The translations under genes and the position numbers were made by a program. The notes under the pieces were generated by a model. That model did not search any database. It worked only from the letters and a program-made list of their open reading frames with translations, and was not told where the DNA came from. From contig CAVOVH010000002.1 of assembly GCA_963699805.1 (NCBI GenBank), positions 62,001-126,000 of the forward strand: DNA of 64,000 nucleotides, read 5' to 3'. The stretch comes from JAGTVG01 sp963699805. Its GTDB lineage: Bacteria; Bacteroidota; Bacteroidia; Cytophagales; Cyclobacteriaceae. This document shows, piece after piece, positions 18,311-27,164 of this stretch (position 1 is its first letter; each line of letters begins with the position of its first letter).

Positions 18311-19734
18311 AATTTGAAGATCTGGTCTTGCTGGGGTTCACCAATTTATGGAAAACTAAATTGAGGACAGTGCTAACCACCCTGGGTGTGGTAATCGGCA
18401 TCGGGGCATTGACTTCCATGGTATCCTTCGGGACAGGTATGGAAAAAAATATCACGGAAACCTTTAAAAAAAATGATTTATTTACCAGTCTCCATGTGAC
18501 CCCCGGAAAGATCGATCTGGAAGGATTGAGTGAGGGGGACGTAAGCAGCCTGATGGCCCCGCAGGATACCAAGCCCACCATACTGGATGATTCGGTGTTG
18601 AATGTAATCCGGGCCGTTGATGAGGTGGAGATTGCCTATCCGGAATTAACTTTCCGGGCCAGGATCAATTTGCTGGATAAAGAGCAGGAAATTACCGCTG
18701 CAGGTCTCCCCTTTGAAATGAATCAGTATCCGCCTTTCAACCAGATTACCTTCGGATCATTTTATGAACATGATTCCTCTGCCATCGTACTGATCCGGTG
18801 GGAGACCTTGAAAAGAATGAAGATCATTGTGGAGGATCCGAAGGACCCGGTCAGGTTTAATTTTCAGGAGGATGATCAGGATTATAAGATCGTGCCGCCG
18901 GACTCCATCATTGGGAAGCCCGTTTATCTGAAAACGGCCGTGATGGATTACAGTGGATTTGTTTTGAATCCCATGCAACTGCTGGGAGGGAGACCTAAAT
19001 TGCCTATAACTGAAAAAACGAGTGTGTTCATCATTGGAGGCATCATAAAAAGGGAGTCCCAGTTCAATAATAATGAGATAAAAGGGGATGTGATCATTCC
19101 CTTTGGAACGGCACAAAAAATACCCCGACTGGGCATTTCAAATATATGGGATGCCATCAGTGGGGGATCGGACGGCGAAGGTTACGGGTCCATTTATGTG
19201 CGGGTAAAGGATGTGGCGGATATGGATGTGGTAATCGCCATTTTAAAGGATAAAATGAAGTTGAACGTTTTCGCCATTGCCGATCAGTTGAAAGATGTCA
19301 GGAAGGGATTTTTAATACTGGATGGTATTTTGGGTGCCATTGGTACCATTGCCCTTGTGGTAGCGGGTTTGGGTATTGTCAACACCATGGTGATGTCGAT
19401 CCTTGAAAGGACCCGCGAGATCGGTATCATGAAAGCGATCGGTGGGAGTGAAAAGCAGATCCGGTGGATCTTTTTTGTAGAAGCCGGTACCATTGGATTT
19501 CTTGGGGCCATCTTCGGATTGATCCTGGGATGGCTGGTGACGATCGTGGCTAACCAGGTGGCCAATTCGGAATTCTTACCTGCAGGTGAACCACCCATCA
19601 ATTTTTTTTATTTTCCCATCTGGTTGATCCTCGGCGCCATTGCTTTTTCAGTTGTGGTCAGCCTGGCCGCCGGACTGTATCCAGCCATCCGGGCGGCGAG
19701 TATCGATCCGGTAAGGGCACTCCGGCATGATTAG
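18307..19734 (+). CDS. ABC transporter permease, MacB/FtsX family
   Basis: The 475-residue protein has one N-terminal transmembrane helix, a large periplasmic MacB-PCD domain (about 45-330) and three C-terminal helices in the FtsX fold, containing 'ERTREIGIMKAIGGSEKQI', the cytoplasmic coupling helix. It ends with 'AGLYPAIRAASIDPVRALRHD', typical of the family. Its ATG overlaps the TGA of the ATPase gene (ATGA at 18307), so the two are translationally coupled. No membrane-fusion protein or TolC lies next to the pair, so it is not obviously a complete tripartite pump. Confidence 0.9.
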   Translation: MKFEDLVLLGFTNLWKTKLRTVLTTLGVVIGIGALTSMVSFGTGMEKNITETFKKNDLFTSLHVTPGKIDLEGLSEGDVSSLMAPQDTKPTILDDSVLNVIRAVDEVEIAYPELTFRARINLLDKEQEITAAGLPFEMNQYPPFNQITFGSFYEHDSSAIVLIRWETLKRMKIIVEDPKDPVRFNFQEDDQDYKIVPPDSIIGKPVYLKTAVMDYSGFVLNPMQLLGGRPKLPITEKTSVFIIGGIIKRESQFNNNEIKGDVIIPFGTAQKIPRLGISNIWDAISGGSDGEGYGSIYVRVKDVADMDVVIAILKDKMKLNVFAIADQLKDVRKGFLILDGILGAIGTIALVVAGLGIVNTMVMSILERTREIGIMKAIGGSEKQIRWIFFVEAGTIGFLGAIFGLILGWLVTIVANQVANSEFLPAGEPPINFFYFPIWLILGAIAFSVVVSLAAGLYPAIRAASIDPVRALRHD

Positions 19735-20048
19735 GACCATAAGGAAATTTTTCCATTCCGGATAAGATCGATTGCAGGATGGTCATACCTGCCATGCTGG
19801 AAAACTTGCATTTCATGGGAAAGGTCCCATCATGGATACTTCAATAAAATCCAGGATTATTATACCGTAATCCATCCTTTGATGGACCGATGGATTGTTA
19901 TCTGAAATTCATGGCAGTGATGAAATAAATATTTACGTTTATTGATCATCTTATTTTGAGAAGACCACTGAATTTTTTATATTCTGAATCGAATTTATAA
20001 ACTATTTTTCAGAAAGGATTTTTCAACCGATTAAAGTACAATTTTGAT
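19735..20048. other. Intergenic region with two hairpins, no gene seen
   Basis: This 314-bp gap follows the ABC permease and precedes an aldo/keto reductase on the same strand. It contains a short hairpin ATGGGA-AAGG-TCCCAT (19815-19830) and a longer one at 19869-19896, then AT-rich sequence that probably carries the promoter of the next gene. No open frame looks coding. Confidence 0.5.
19869..19896 (+). terminator. Possible terminator hairpin after the ABC pair
   Basis: Perfect 8-bp arms AATCCATC and GATGGATT enclose a 12-base loop; an alternative tighter hairpin CCATC-CTTT-GATGG lies inside it. A clear T tract is missing, so terminator function is only suggested by position. Confidence 0.35.
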
Positions 20049-21002
20049 ATGGAAAGAAGACAATTTATTAAATCAGCCAGTATTTTACCTTTATTAAGTA
20101 GTTTTCCCCCCGACTTGAGCAGGATTGGCCGGGAGTTCATGAATGGGAAACTTGAAAAACGTAAACTGGGCAAGACCGGGAGAAAACTTTCCATTCTGGG
20201 TTTTGGCGGGATCGTCGTGATGGACGCCACTCCCCAGGAATCAGCAGAGCGCGTTAAGAATGCCATCGATTACGGGATCAATTATTTTGATGTGGCACCT
20301 TCTTATGGAGATGCGGAGATTAAGTTGGGACCCGCACTGGAACCTTACCGGAAGGATGTTTTTCTGGCCTGCAAGACAACTGAGCGTAAAAAAGAAGGAG
20401 CCCGAAGAGAACTGGAGCAGTCCCTTGAGCATTTACGTACAGACCATTTCGACCTGTATCAACTGCATGCCGTCACCACGCTCGAAGATGTTGATACCAT
20501 TTTTGCACCGGACGGCGCCATGGAAACTTTCCTGGAAGCCAGGGAAGAAGGTAAAGTAAACCTGATTGGTTTTTCTGCTCATTCAGTGGAAGCTGCCATG
20601 GCCCTGATGGACCGGTTTGACTTCGATACCCTATTGTTCCCAATCAATTATACCACCTGGACTGCCGGTGATTTTGGTCCCCAGGTATTGAACCGAGCCA
20701 TGGAAAAGGGGATGGGTATTCTGGCCCTTAAGGCAATGGCCAAATGTCCCTATCCGGAGGGCGCTGAAAGGGTTCCAAAATGCTGGTATCAACCACTTAC
20801 AGATCCTGAAGAGGCAAAGATGGGATTGCGATTTACCCTGTCGCATCCGGTAACGGCTGCCATTCCTCCCGGGAATGAAAATCTCTTCAGCATGGCGCTT
20901 GGGCTTGCATCCGAGTTTAAACCGCTCAGAGAGGATGAGATCCTTGAGATCAAAAAGAAAGGAGAATTGGAAACTCCATTATTCAATTACCCAATGGGTT
21001 GA
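20049..21002 (+). CDS. Aldo/keto reductase with twin-arginine-like leader
   Basis: The 317-residue protein begins MERRQFIKSASILPLL, a short RR-x-F-I-K leader like those on many exported Bacteroidota oxidoreductases, then the AKR core from 'KRKLGKTGRKLSILGFGG'. The catalytic tyrosine lies in 'DVAPSYGDAE', lysine in 'FLACKTTER' and histidine in 'LYQLHAV'. AKRs reduce carbonyls with NADPH. A cofactor-dependent enzyme with a Tat-type leader implies folding before export, or that the leader is vestigial. The substrate is unknown. It is convergent with the enolase-superfamily gene, with 35 bp between stops. Confidence 0.85.
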   Translation: MERRQFIKSASILPLLSSFPPDLSRIGREFMNGKLEKRKLGKTGRKLSILGFGGIVVMDATPQESAERVKNAIDYGINYFDVAPSYGDAEIKLGPALEPYRKDVFLACKTTERKKEGARRELEQSLEHLRTDHFDLYQLHAVTTLEDVDTIFAPDGAMETFLEAREEGKVNLIGFSAHSVEAAMALMDRFDFDTLLFPINYTTWTAGDFGPQVLNRAMEKGMGILALKAMAKCPYPEGAERVPKCWYQPLTDPEEAKMGLRFTLSHPVTAAIPPGNENLFSMALGLASEFKPLREDEILEIKKKGELETPLFNYPMG

Positions 21003-21018
21003 TCCTGGAAGAATCCAA

Positions 21019-21047
21019 TTCCGGATCAAGTCGGGGATCATCCGGAA
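21019..21047. terminator. Possible bidirectional hairpin between convergent genes
   Basis: Arms TTCCGGAT and ATCCGGAA are perfectly complementary across a 13-base loop. The hairpin lies between the convergent aldo/keto reductase and enolase-superfamily genes and overlaps the latter's stop codon. There is no T tract. Confidence 0.35.
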
Positions 21048-22372
21048 CCAGTAGGTCTGGGTTTGTCATAGGTTCCTGGAATGAACGGGAATTTTTCGCC
21101 CGCATCGTCAATGATTTCGATGCCGAGACCTGGTTTCGATGGTAATTCCAGAAATCCATCCCGGATCATCAGCGGGTCCTTGAGCAGATCGGTCCGCAGG
21201 GGATTATAGGTTTGATTCACCTCAAGCATGATCAGATTGGGAATTCCTGCCGCCAGATGCGCATTGGCAAGCGTCATCAAAGCCCCATGCCAGTTATGGG
21301 GTGCACATTGTTGATTCTGTAAATGAGCCATTCGGGAAACAAACCAGGCCTCAGTCAGCCCCATCACTCCCGAATCCGGTTGAACGATGTCCATCGTCTT
21401 CCGGTCAATCCATTCTTTGTAATCAAAACGATTGTTCATGGTATCACCTCCATAAGATAATTTGACCTTATCGAGAGATTCCTTGATTCTTATGTAGTTT
21501 TTTTTCGCTTCCTCCCCATACCTGCCTGTGGGATCTTCGATCCAGATCAATTTGATCTTTTCTGCTTCCGGGATAAATTCCATCACCTGATCCATATTCC
21601 ACTGGGCATTGCATTCCTGGATCAGCCCGAAATCAGGACCTACTGCCTCCCTGATCTTCCAAACGCCCTCTATATAGGCGGACATGGTCATTCCACTTAC
21701 TGTCCAGTGGGTTCCTGGTCTGAATTTATAGGCTTTGAAGCCTTTCTCTTTTAATTTTAAAGCTTCTGCGATCAGGTTGTCGGGCCAGATATCTCCTTCA
21801 TACATTTCACCGGCACTTGCATAGACTGGTATCCGGTAGACAGGTTCGTGATCGATTGCCAGGAACTCGCAAACCGGTTTATCTTTTGACTTTCCGATGA
21901 TATCCCACAGGGCTGCATCCACACCAGCCCATCCCACCATGGGGCCCCTTGTCAATACACCTGCAGTAAGATACTCAATGTCATACGGATTTTTTCCCAA
22001 AATGGCCGGTTTGATCGTATTCTCAACATATTCCTTGATCCGGTGCGGAACCCCATATTGGGTGCAACCTCCCAATCCCCGGATCCCCTTATCTGTTTCC
22101 ACCTCGATCAGGATGCTGTCGGTCTTCCAGCATTTATACCTTTCCGGGATCCAATCCAGGTACCATTGTTCTTCATCAGGTAATTCAGCCGAAAATAAAG
22201 TTACCCGGATATCTGTGATTTTAATGTCCTCCCGGTCCACTCCTTCCAGCGGATGATTCCGTCTTTTCCCCGGATTTTCCTCAGTGGTAATCTGTGTACA
22301 ACCAGCAAGTCCCCCTGTCAGGAAAGCCCCCGCGGTGATGCCGGTTCGTAAAAAATTTCGCCTGTTTCGCAT
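21038..22372 (-). CDS. Enolase-superfamily protein (mandelate racemase/muconate lactonising type), exported
   Basis: The 444-residue protein starts MRNRRNFLRTGITAG and has GLAGC at residue 25, so it looks like a Tat-exported lipoprotein. The enolase-superfamily capping domain and barrel follow. In the barrel, K216-x-R218 (AYKFRP), the metal-ligand candidates E253 (IQECN), E279 (WIEDP) and D310 (GGDT), and 'PHNWHG' with a histidine base near 359-362 are visible. This resembles the acid-sugar dehydratases of the mandelate racemase subgroup. The substrate is not predictable. A paralogue-like but different enolase-superfamily gene occurs at 51998-53383. Confidence 0.85.
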   Translation of the reverse strand: MRNRRNFLRTGITAGAFLTGGLAGCTQITTEENPGKRRNHPLEGVDREDIKITDIRVTLFSAELPDEEQWYLDWIPERYKCWKTDSILIEVETDKGIRGLGGCTQYGVPHRIKEYVENTIKPAILGKNPYDIEYLTAGVLTRGPMVGWAGVDAALWDIIGKSKDKPVCEFLAIDHEPVYRIPVYASAGEMYEGDIWPDNLIAEALKLKEKGFKAYKFRPGTHWTVSGMTMSAYIEGVWKIREAVGPDFGLIQECNAQWNMDQVMEFIPEAEKIKLIWIEDPTGRYGEEAKKNYIRIKESLDKVKLSYGGDTMNNRFDYKEWIDRKTMDIVQPDSGVMGLTEAWFVSRMAHLQNQQCAPHNWHGALMTLANAHLAAGIPNLIMLEVNQTYNPLRTDLLKDPLMIRDGFLELPSKPGLGIEIIDDAGEKFPFIPGTYDKPRPTGSG

Positions 22373-22682
22373 AAAAAATAGTCCAAATAGTAATGGTTAA
22401 CTGAAATTAATAAATTGAAATAAGGATGCCAGAAATTATTTCATAAATAATTCAAATCCGGTTAAACCTTTTATTATCAGGTTTGTCAAAGGAGATATAA
22501 AAGAGGAAACGGCGGAAGAAAGCAGTTTTTTATCACGATCGGTTCAGGATTTATTTTTGCCCCAAATACACCGATTTGAATAGGGAAAACCAGGGTAAGG
22601 CAGGCAAATCGGCAGATCAAAACACATCCCCACTAGATAAGTATCCGATAACGGTTGGGTAGAGGATGGTCCATATGATGAG

Positions 22683-22721
22683 CCCTGGCGAATGAACAAA
22701 TGATTTCGTCAGGGTTTTTTT
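22683..22721 (+). terminator. Orphan rho-independent-like terminator
   Basis: CCCTGGCGAA and TTCGTCAGGG form a 10-bp stem with one mismatch and a 12-base loop, followed by seven T residues on the plus strand. No plus-strand gene precedes it within about 1.6 kb, so it may end a small untranslated RNA or be left over from a lost gene. Confidence 0.5.
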
Positions 22722-22724
22722 CCC

Positions 22725-22915
22725 GGTTTTATGCCGGGACTTTGGTGGACTGATTCCGGGACTCTTCCCTCCTCCGTTTTATGCCGGGGCCTTCACCAAA
22801 CCTGTTCCGGTCTCCCCGGATTTATTCCGGGATCTTTCAGGTTTTCCCAACTTAATACAGGATTCTATCCGGATTTTTGCCAGATTTCCCTGCCTTTATA
22901 CCGGGATCTCTCCGG
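22725..22915 (+). repeat. Degenerate TTTATnCCGGGA-type repeat
   Basis: Similar elements recur at about 22726 (TTTTATGCCGGGAC), 22776 (TTTTATGCCGGGGC), 22820 (TTTATTCCGGGATC), 22852 (TTAATACAGGATTC) and 22894 (TTTATACCGGGATC), spaced about 30-50 bp. Intervening TTCCGG boxes also occur. The copies are too diverged to define a unit exactly. Confidence 0.45.
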
Positions 22916-23040
22916 AGCTATCGGGATCTCACAATTTCCCACAAAAACACAATTGTCACCCGGAAAAGACAAAAAATAATAAAAACCATCCCGGCAGGAC
23001 ATGAATGATTAACAGCCTGTATAATAAGCCCACTATCCTA

Positions 23041-23502
23041 TTACGAAACCTTTGTTTCATTGATCTGGGCCAGGTGATGCTTCAGGTGCCGGACATAATC
23101 TTCCATCAACCATTCCAGGGTATAGGCCTTATTGCCAACCTGGCTGGTTTTTTGAAGATTTTCTGTGGACATTTTTTCAAGGATCCGGACGATCCGGTCA
23201 TTTAGCAATCGCCACAAGTCAATCAAGTCCGATAGCCGCGCATCCTGGTAATGGTTCAACCGGACCCAGGTATCCTGATCATATTCAATGGCCGAATCGG
23301 ATTCATACTGACCTCGGATGAACCTTTGGATGTTGTTAGAAGCAGAATCTATCAGATGCCCGAGGATTTCCTTCTTGCTCCATTTTCCGGATGCAGGCTT
23401 CCGGGTGTAATCCGCTTCTGATGCTTTCGAGAATATAACAACTTGATCTCTGATCATTGAGGACAGATCGGAGGTAATATTTTTTTTAAAATCCGGGCCC
23501 AT
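23041..23502 (-). CDS. DinB-family protein
   Basis: The 153-residue protein is a predicted four-helix bundle. 'PASGKWSKKEILGHLIDSASNN' (about 37-58) carries the first metal-binding histidine, and 'YVRHLKHHLAQI' near the C terminus carries the other two. This spacing defines DinB/YfiT-like metalloproteins, some of which are thiol (bacillithiol or mycothiol) S-transferases or hydrolases. The substrate here is unknown. It lies 6 bp downstream of the CDF-like transporter gene on the same strand, so the two probably share a transcript. Confidence 0.8.
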   Translation of the reverse strand: MGPDFKKNITSDLSSMIRDQVVIFSKASEADYTRKPASGKWSKKEILGHLIDSASNNIQRFIRGQYESDSAIEYDQDTWVRLNHYQDARLSDLIDLWRLLNDRIVRILEKMSTENLQKTSQVGNKAYTLEWLMEDYVRHLKHHLAQINETKVS

Positions 23503-23508
23503 AGACGT

Positions 23509-24171
23509 TTATTTACAGTGGTTGTCACAACAGGTTAATTTTCCATTCCTGACTTTTTCAAAAGCCTCTTTTCCTTCTTTGAATGCATACCAGGCAATGC
23601 CCAGACTTCCGAATACATCAATAAAAGGAATGCCAAGTATTTCATAAAAAGTGCTTGAAGCCAATAAAATGAATGAAAGGTAAAAACAGGTTTTCGTACA
23701 TTTTGCATCTGAAATGATGGGGGCAGAATCCATCTTATACCCAACATCCAATTTGATCCGGTAGAGAAAATACATTGTAAATAAGGAAATGATGGAAATA
23801 ATGATGCCGGAAAGCGTAGTTTCAGGTTTAACTCCTGTAAACAGCACCAGTACCGAACCGGCAATCAATCCGGCCGTCAGGAGATAAAAAGCGAACCCAG
23901 TGATCCGTAAAGCCGTAATTTCAAAATCGTCTCTTCGATCGAGGCGCAACGTTTTCATCCGCCAAACCATATGCGCAATGCCAATGCCGGAAATCACTTC
24001 CACAAAACTGTCAATACCAAATCCAAATAAGGCCAGGGTTTCATCACTTGCTCCAAAAAAAATTGAAATTCCGCCTTCAACCAGGTTATATCCAATGGTG
24101 ATCAGGCTCAATATCATGGCGAGCTTGAGCAGCTTCCGGTCGTCTTTCAGGATTAATGATTCAATTTTCAT
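23509..24171 (-). CDS. CDF-like cation transporter with cysteine-rich metal sites
   Basis: The 220-residue protein has about six membrane helices arranged like cation diffusion facilitators. TM2 carries 'GFGIDSFVEVISG' where canonical members have an H/D-xxx-D site. TM5 carries 'SDAKCTKTC', with cysteines where most members have histidine and aspartate. The C terminus ends CCDNHCK and lacks the usual long cytoplasmic domain. The short length and thiol ligands suggest a soft metal or an otherwise diverged substrate. It is likely a divalent-cation exporter of the inner membrane; the metal cannot be named. Confidence 0.75.
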   Translation of the reverse strand: MKIESLILKDDRKLLKLAMILSLITIGYNLVEGGISIFFGASDETLALFGFGIDSFVEVISGIGIAHMVWRMKTLRLDRRDDFEITALRITGFAFYLLTAGLIAGSVLVLFTGVKPETTLSGIIISIISLFTMYFLYRIKLDVGYKMDSAPIISDAKCTKTCFYLSFILLASSTFYEILGIPFIDVFGSLGIAWYAFKEGKEAFEKVRNGKLTCCDNHCK

Positions 24172-24274
24172 AGGGTTTGTTCCTCACAATTCGCCCTCAA
24201 ATTTTTTCTTTTGAAAAACCAGGACCTTTCAATTTTTTAGACAAATGATAAATCCAGGTTATGTTAACCCGTTT

Positions 24275-24901
24275 TCATTCTTTTTTTTTCAGCAGGTTAC
24301 TCCTTTTCAGATTTTTCGCGAAGGTTTTACTGAAATCTTCCACAACCAGGTCGAGGGATTCCAAATCCCTGGTTTCTGCCGTTGACTTATAGAGCAATTT
24401 TTCGTCCTTAACCGCATGCAGTTCCACATCCACGATATAGCTACGCTCGAGAAAACTATAACCTGCACTGAACTGATTTTTATATGCATCCAGGTAATTG
24501 TAAAATACCGGGTCAGTTGGTGAAGCATTGTATCGCTGTTGTGTGTTTTCAAATCTTTCCTGGACATCAATGTCTTTTAACTGAGTAATAAGGACTCCGT
24601 CAAAGTTGTTATCCCGGATGATTGCAGATAATTCCACTTTGTTAGGTAAATTTTGAGATTGGAGATACCTGTAGGATGGGGCGGCATTGTACCCTTCATG
24701 ATTTAACCAGTAGGTGATTTCATCTTCGATCAGCTTCCTGTTATCATAGATTCCACCCAGGTGCAAGATGATTATTTTTTCAAGATTGTAATTCCCTTCA
24801 GCTATTTTGGATTGATCAATATAGGTCTGGGTTCCGGCACATGAAAGCAGGAATATAAAAAGGGATAATTTTAATACGGCTATCGTGTTTTTCATTTCCA
24901 A
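24275..24901 (-). CDS. Hypothetical lipoprotein
   Basis: The 208-residue protein has a leader ending in a lipobox (FLLSCAG, Cys21), so it should be an envelope lipoprotein. The mature part alternates helices and strands: 'GVLITQLKDIDVQ' and 'FLERSYIVDVELHAVKDEKLLYKSTAETRD' resemble the DUF4136/CsgG-like lipoproteins that assemble in the periplasm, but I cannot assign the family firmly. It is the last minus-strand gene before the divergent apiose operon. The 208 bp between them is AT-rich and should hold both promoters. Confidence 0.65.
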   Translation of the reverse strand: MEMKNTIAVLKLSLFIFLLSCAGTQTYIDQSKIAEGNYNLEKIIILHLGGIYDNRKLIEDEITYWLNHEGYNAAPSYRYLQSQNLPNKVELSAIIRDNNFDGVLITQLKDIDVQERFENTQQRYNASPTDPVFYNYLDAYKNQFSAGYSFLERSYIVDVELHAVKDEKLLYKSTAETRDLESLDLVVEDFSKTFAKNLKRSNLLKKKE

Positions 24902-25091
24902 AGTATGAATGAAATGTAAAAGAAAAAAAATATTGTATTACCTGTCATAAATATTCAGTTTATTATCAAAAATATGTAATTTGATAAGGCATTTATTATC
25001 CGGGAGGGGGCGAGAGAATTTTTTAGTATTATAAGGATACATTAAATATTTTCATTCTGTCATTTTTTCATTTCAATCTGTTGATTGTTTT

Positions 25092-25105
25092 ATATCTAAA
25101 GATAT
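25092..25105. promoter_or_regulatory. Short inverted repeat just before the apiose operon
   Basis: ATATCT-AA-AGATAT is a perfect 6-2-6 palindrome ending 4 bp before the first ATG of the operon. It could be a regulator site or a leader hairpin; in such AT-rich sequence it may also be chance. No regulator gene is adjacent. Confidence 0.2.
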
Positions 25106-25109
25106 TTTT

Positions 25110-26126
25110 ATGATCGTCGTAACAAATTATCCTCTTGCCGTCCTGTTTACCGTGATGGCCATGGTTTGTTGGGGTTCATGGGCCAACACCCAGAAGCTGG
25201 TAGCGGGAAACTGGCGTTTTGAATTATTTTACTGGGACATGGTGATTGGTATCCTTTTATTATCCATTGTGGCGGCATTTACCGTGGGTAGTATGGGGGA
25301 GATGGGCCGGACCTTCCTGGACGATCTGGCACAGGCCAATACCGGAAGCATTGTATCTGCCATGCTGGGGGGTGTGATATGGAACCTGGGAAATTTGTTG
25401 CTTGTCGCTGCCATCGCCGTGGCCGGGATGTCTGTGGGTTTCCCGATCGGAGGGGGGATTGCCTGGGTTTTGGGTATCATTGTCAATTATATCCTGATCG
25501 TGATGGATAAGGGTCGGTCAGAAGATAACACCTTCCTTTTATTTATGGGGGTGGGTGTGATCATAATCGCCATTGTGTTAAGCATGAAGGCATACCAGCG
25601 GCTGGCCTCAGAACAGAAAAAACCTTCTCTCAAGGGGATCCTTTTATCGATTTTTGCCGGCTTGCTGATCGCCTTTTTTTATGGGTTGGTGGTCAATTCA
25701 CTGAGTAATGAATTTGTAGCGGGAGGGACAGGCAGTTTGACCCCATTTACTGCGGTTTTCTTTTTTGCTGTGGGAGTATTTATCAGTACCTTTATTTTCA
25801 ATCCAATCTTTATGGCCTGGCCTGTACAGGGAGAACCGGTTAAAATATCGGCCTATTGGAAAGGAAGCATGCGGACCCATCTGGTTGGGATACTGGGTGG
25901 ATCCATCTGGATGCTGGGCATGGTATTGAGTTTTATGGCCGCCGGCTCGGCCGGACCGGCCATATCTTATGCACTGAGCAATGCAGCACCGGTTGTTGCC
26001 ATCCTTTGGGGTGTACTTGTATGGAAAGAATTTGAGGAAGCCCCAAAAGGGACCAACCGTTTGCTGGTGATCATGTTTATCGCCTATCTGATTGGCCTTG
26101 CGTTCATAACCTATTCAAAAGTATAA
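25110..26126 (+). CDS. DMT/GRP-type sugar transporter (probable apiose importer)
   Basis: The 338-residue protein has about ten hydrophobic helices. An N-terminal 'WGSWANTQKL' and glycine-rich 'GFPIGGGIAWVLG' resemble the glucose/rhamnose-transporter (GRP/RhaT) branch of the drug/metabolite transporter superfamily rather than MFS or SSS symporters. It is the first gene of the operon, 14 bp upstream of the sugar dehydrogenase gene. I infer that it brings the released sugar (D-apiose) or its lactone across the inner membrane; the family does not show the substrate. No SusC/SusD pair accompanies it. Confidence 0.8.
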   Translation: MIVVTNYPLAVLFTVMAMVCWGSWANTQKLVAGNWRFELFYWDMVIGILLLSIVAAFTVGSMGEMGRTFLDDLAQANTGSIVSAMLGGVIWNLGNLLLVAAIAVAGMSVGFPIGGGIAWVLGIIVNYILIVMDKGRSEDNTFLLFMGVGVIIIAIVLSMKAYQRLASEQKKPSLKGILLSIFAGLLIAFFYGLVVNSLSNEFVAGGTGSLTPFTAVFFFAVGVFISTFIFNPIFMAWPVQGEPVKISAYWKGSMRTHLVGILGGSIWMLGMVLSFMAAGSAGPAISYALSNAAPVVAILWGVLVWKEFEEAPKGTNRLLVIMFIAYLIGLAFITYSKV

Positions 26127-26140
26127 TCAAAATCACTACC

Positions 26141-27157
26141 ATGAAAAAACTAAGATATGCAGTTTTTGGATGTGGATTCTGGTCACATTTTCAGATCTCC
26201 GGCTGGAAGGAACTAGAAGGTCTCGAACTGGTGGCCCTCTATAACCGGACCTTATCGAAGGCTGAACAGGTGGCAGAAAAGTTCAATGTACCTGCCGTGT
26301 ATGATGATCCAAAAAAATTACTGAAAAAAGAGAAGCTGGATTTTATAGATATCATCACCGATGTTGATAGCCATTTGAAATTCACTAAAATGGCCGCCAA
26401 GAAGGGACTGGATGTGGTTTGCCAGAAGCCGATGGCTCCCTCCTGGAGCGAAGCCAGGAACCTGGTGGAAGTATGTAAAAAAAACAAAGTGAAATTATTC
26501 ATCAATGAGAATTTTCGCTGGCAGGTCCCGATCCGGAAAGTAAAGGAAGTGATGGATGCCGGGATCATCGGGGATGTATTTAAAGCCAGGGTTACTTTCT
26601 GCAGTGCTTTTCCGGTATTCGACAATCAGCCCTTCCTGGCCGACTTGGATAAGTTCATTCTCACGGATATCGGGTCTCACGTATTGGATGTATGCCGTTT
26701 TTTACTGGGAGATGCAAAATCATTATATTGTATGACGAAAAGGGTGAATCCGAAAATAAAAGGAGAAGATGTGGCGAATGTATGGATGGAGATGAAAAAT
26801 GGAGTGCATTGTTTTGCGGAAATGTCCTATGCTTCACGTCTTGAAAAAGAGGTCTTTCCCCAGACCCTGGTATTACTGGAAGGCCGTCAGGGATCGATCA
26901 AATTAGACACGGACTTCGAGTTGAAAGTGACCACCGAGAACGGCACTTCCGTAGAAACAGTAAAACCTGTGATATATCCCTGGGCAGATCCGGACTATGC
27001 GGTCGTACATTCAAGCATAGTGGATGCCCAGCGAGACATCCTGAGTGGGCTCAGGGGAGAAAAGGCTGAAACAACAGGGAAGGATAATCTGAAGACCATG
27101 CAATTGGTTTATTCGAGCTATAAATCGGCTAAAACGGGCAAAGTGATAAAATTTTAA
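26141..27157 (+). CDS. apsD: Gfo/Idh/MocA-family dehydrogenase, probable D-apiose dehydrogenase
   Basis: The 338-residue cytoplasmic oxidoreductase has a Rossmann motif near the N terminus (VFGCGFWSHFQ), the catalytic lysine motif as CQKP (94-97) instead of EKP, and 'LTDIGSHVLDVCRF' with D176/H180 in the active-site region. No export leader is present, unlike the other Gfo/Idh/MocA gene in this window. Known apiose clusters use a Gfo/Idh/MocA enzyme (ApsD) to oxidise D-apiose to D-apionolactone with NAD+, and this sequence fits that type, as does the presence of ApnL and ApnO downstream. The assignment to apiose rests mainly on context. Confidence 0.78.
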   Translation: MKKLRYAVFGCGFWSHFQISGWKELEGLELVALYNRTLSKAEQVAEKFNVPAVYDDPKKLLKKEKLDFIDIITDVDSHLKFTKMAAKKGLDVVCQKPMAPSWSEARNLVEVCKKNKVKLFINENFRWQVPIRKVKEVMDAGIIGDVFKARVTFCSAFPVFDNQPFLADLDKFILTDIGSHVLDVCRFLLGDAKSLYCMTKRVNPKIKGEDVANVWMEMKNGVHCFAEMSYASRLEKEVFPQTLVLLEGRQGSIKLDTDFELKVTTENGTSVETVKPVIYPWADPDYAVVHSSIVDAQRDILSGLRGEKAETTGKDNLKTMQLVYSSYKSAKTGKVIKF

Positions 27158-27164
27158 AGATATT

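Larger units (their letters stand above)
22373..23040. other. 668-bp gene-free region with an orphan hairpin and a degenerate repeat
   Basis: No convincing gene lies between the two minus-strand genes. The left half is AT-rich and should contain the promoter of the exported enolase-superfamily gene. A rho-independent-like hairpin with a T tract reads on the plus strand at 22683-22721. To its right is a run of degenerate TTTATnCCGGGA-type elements (22725-22915). A plus-strand open frame at 22731-22979 crosses these elements and is judged not coding. Confidence 0.5.

Noticed and set aside
22731..22979. 82-codon open frame in the gene-free region
   Set aside because: It simply translates the degenerate CCGGGA repeats; composition is unlike the neighbouring genes.
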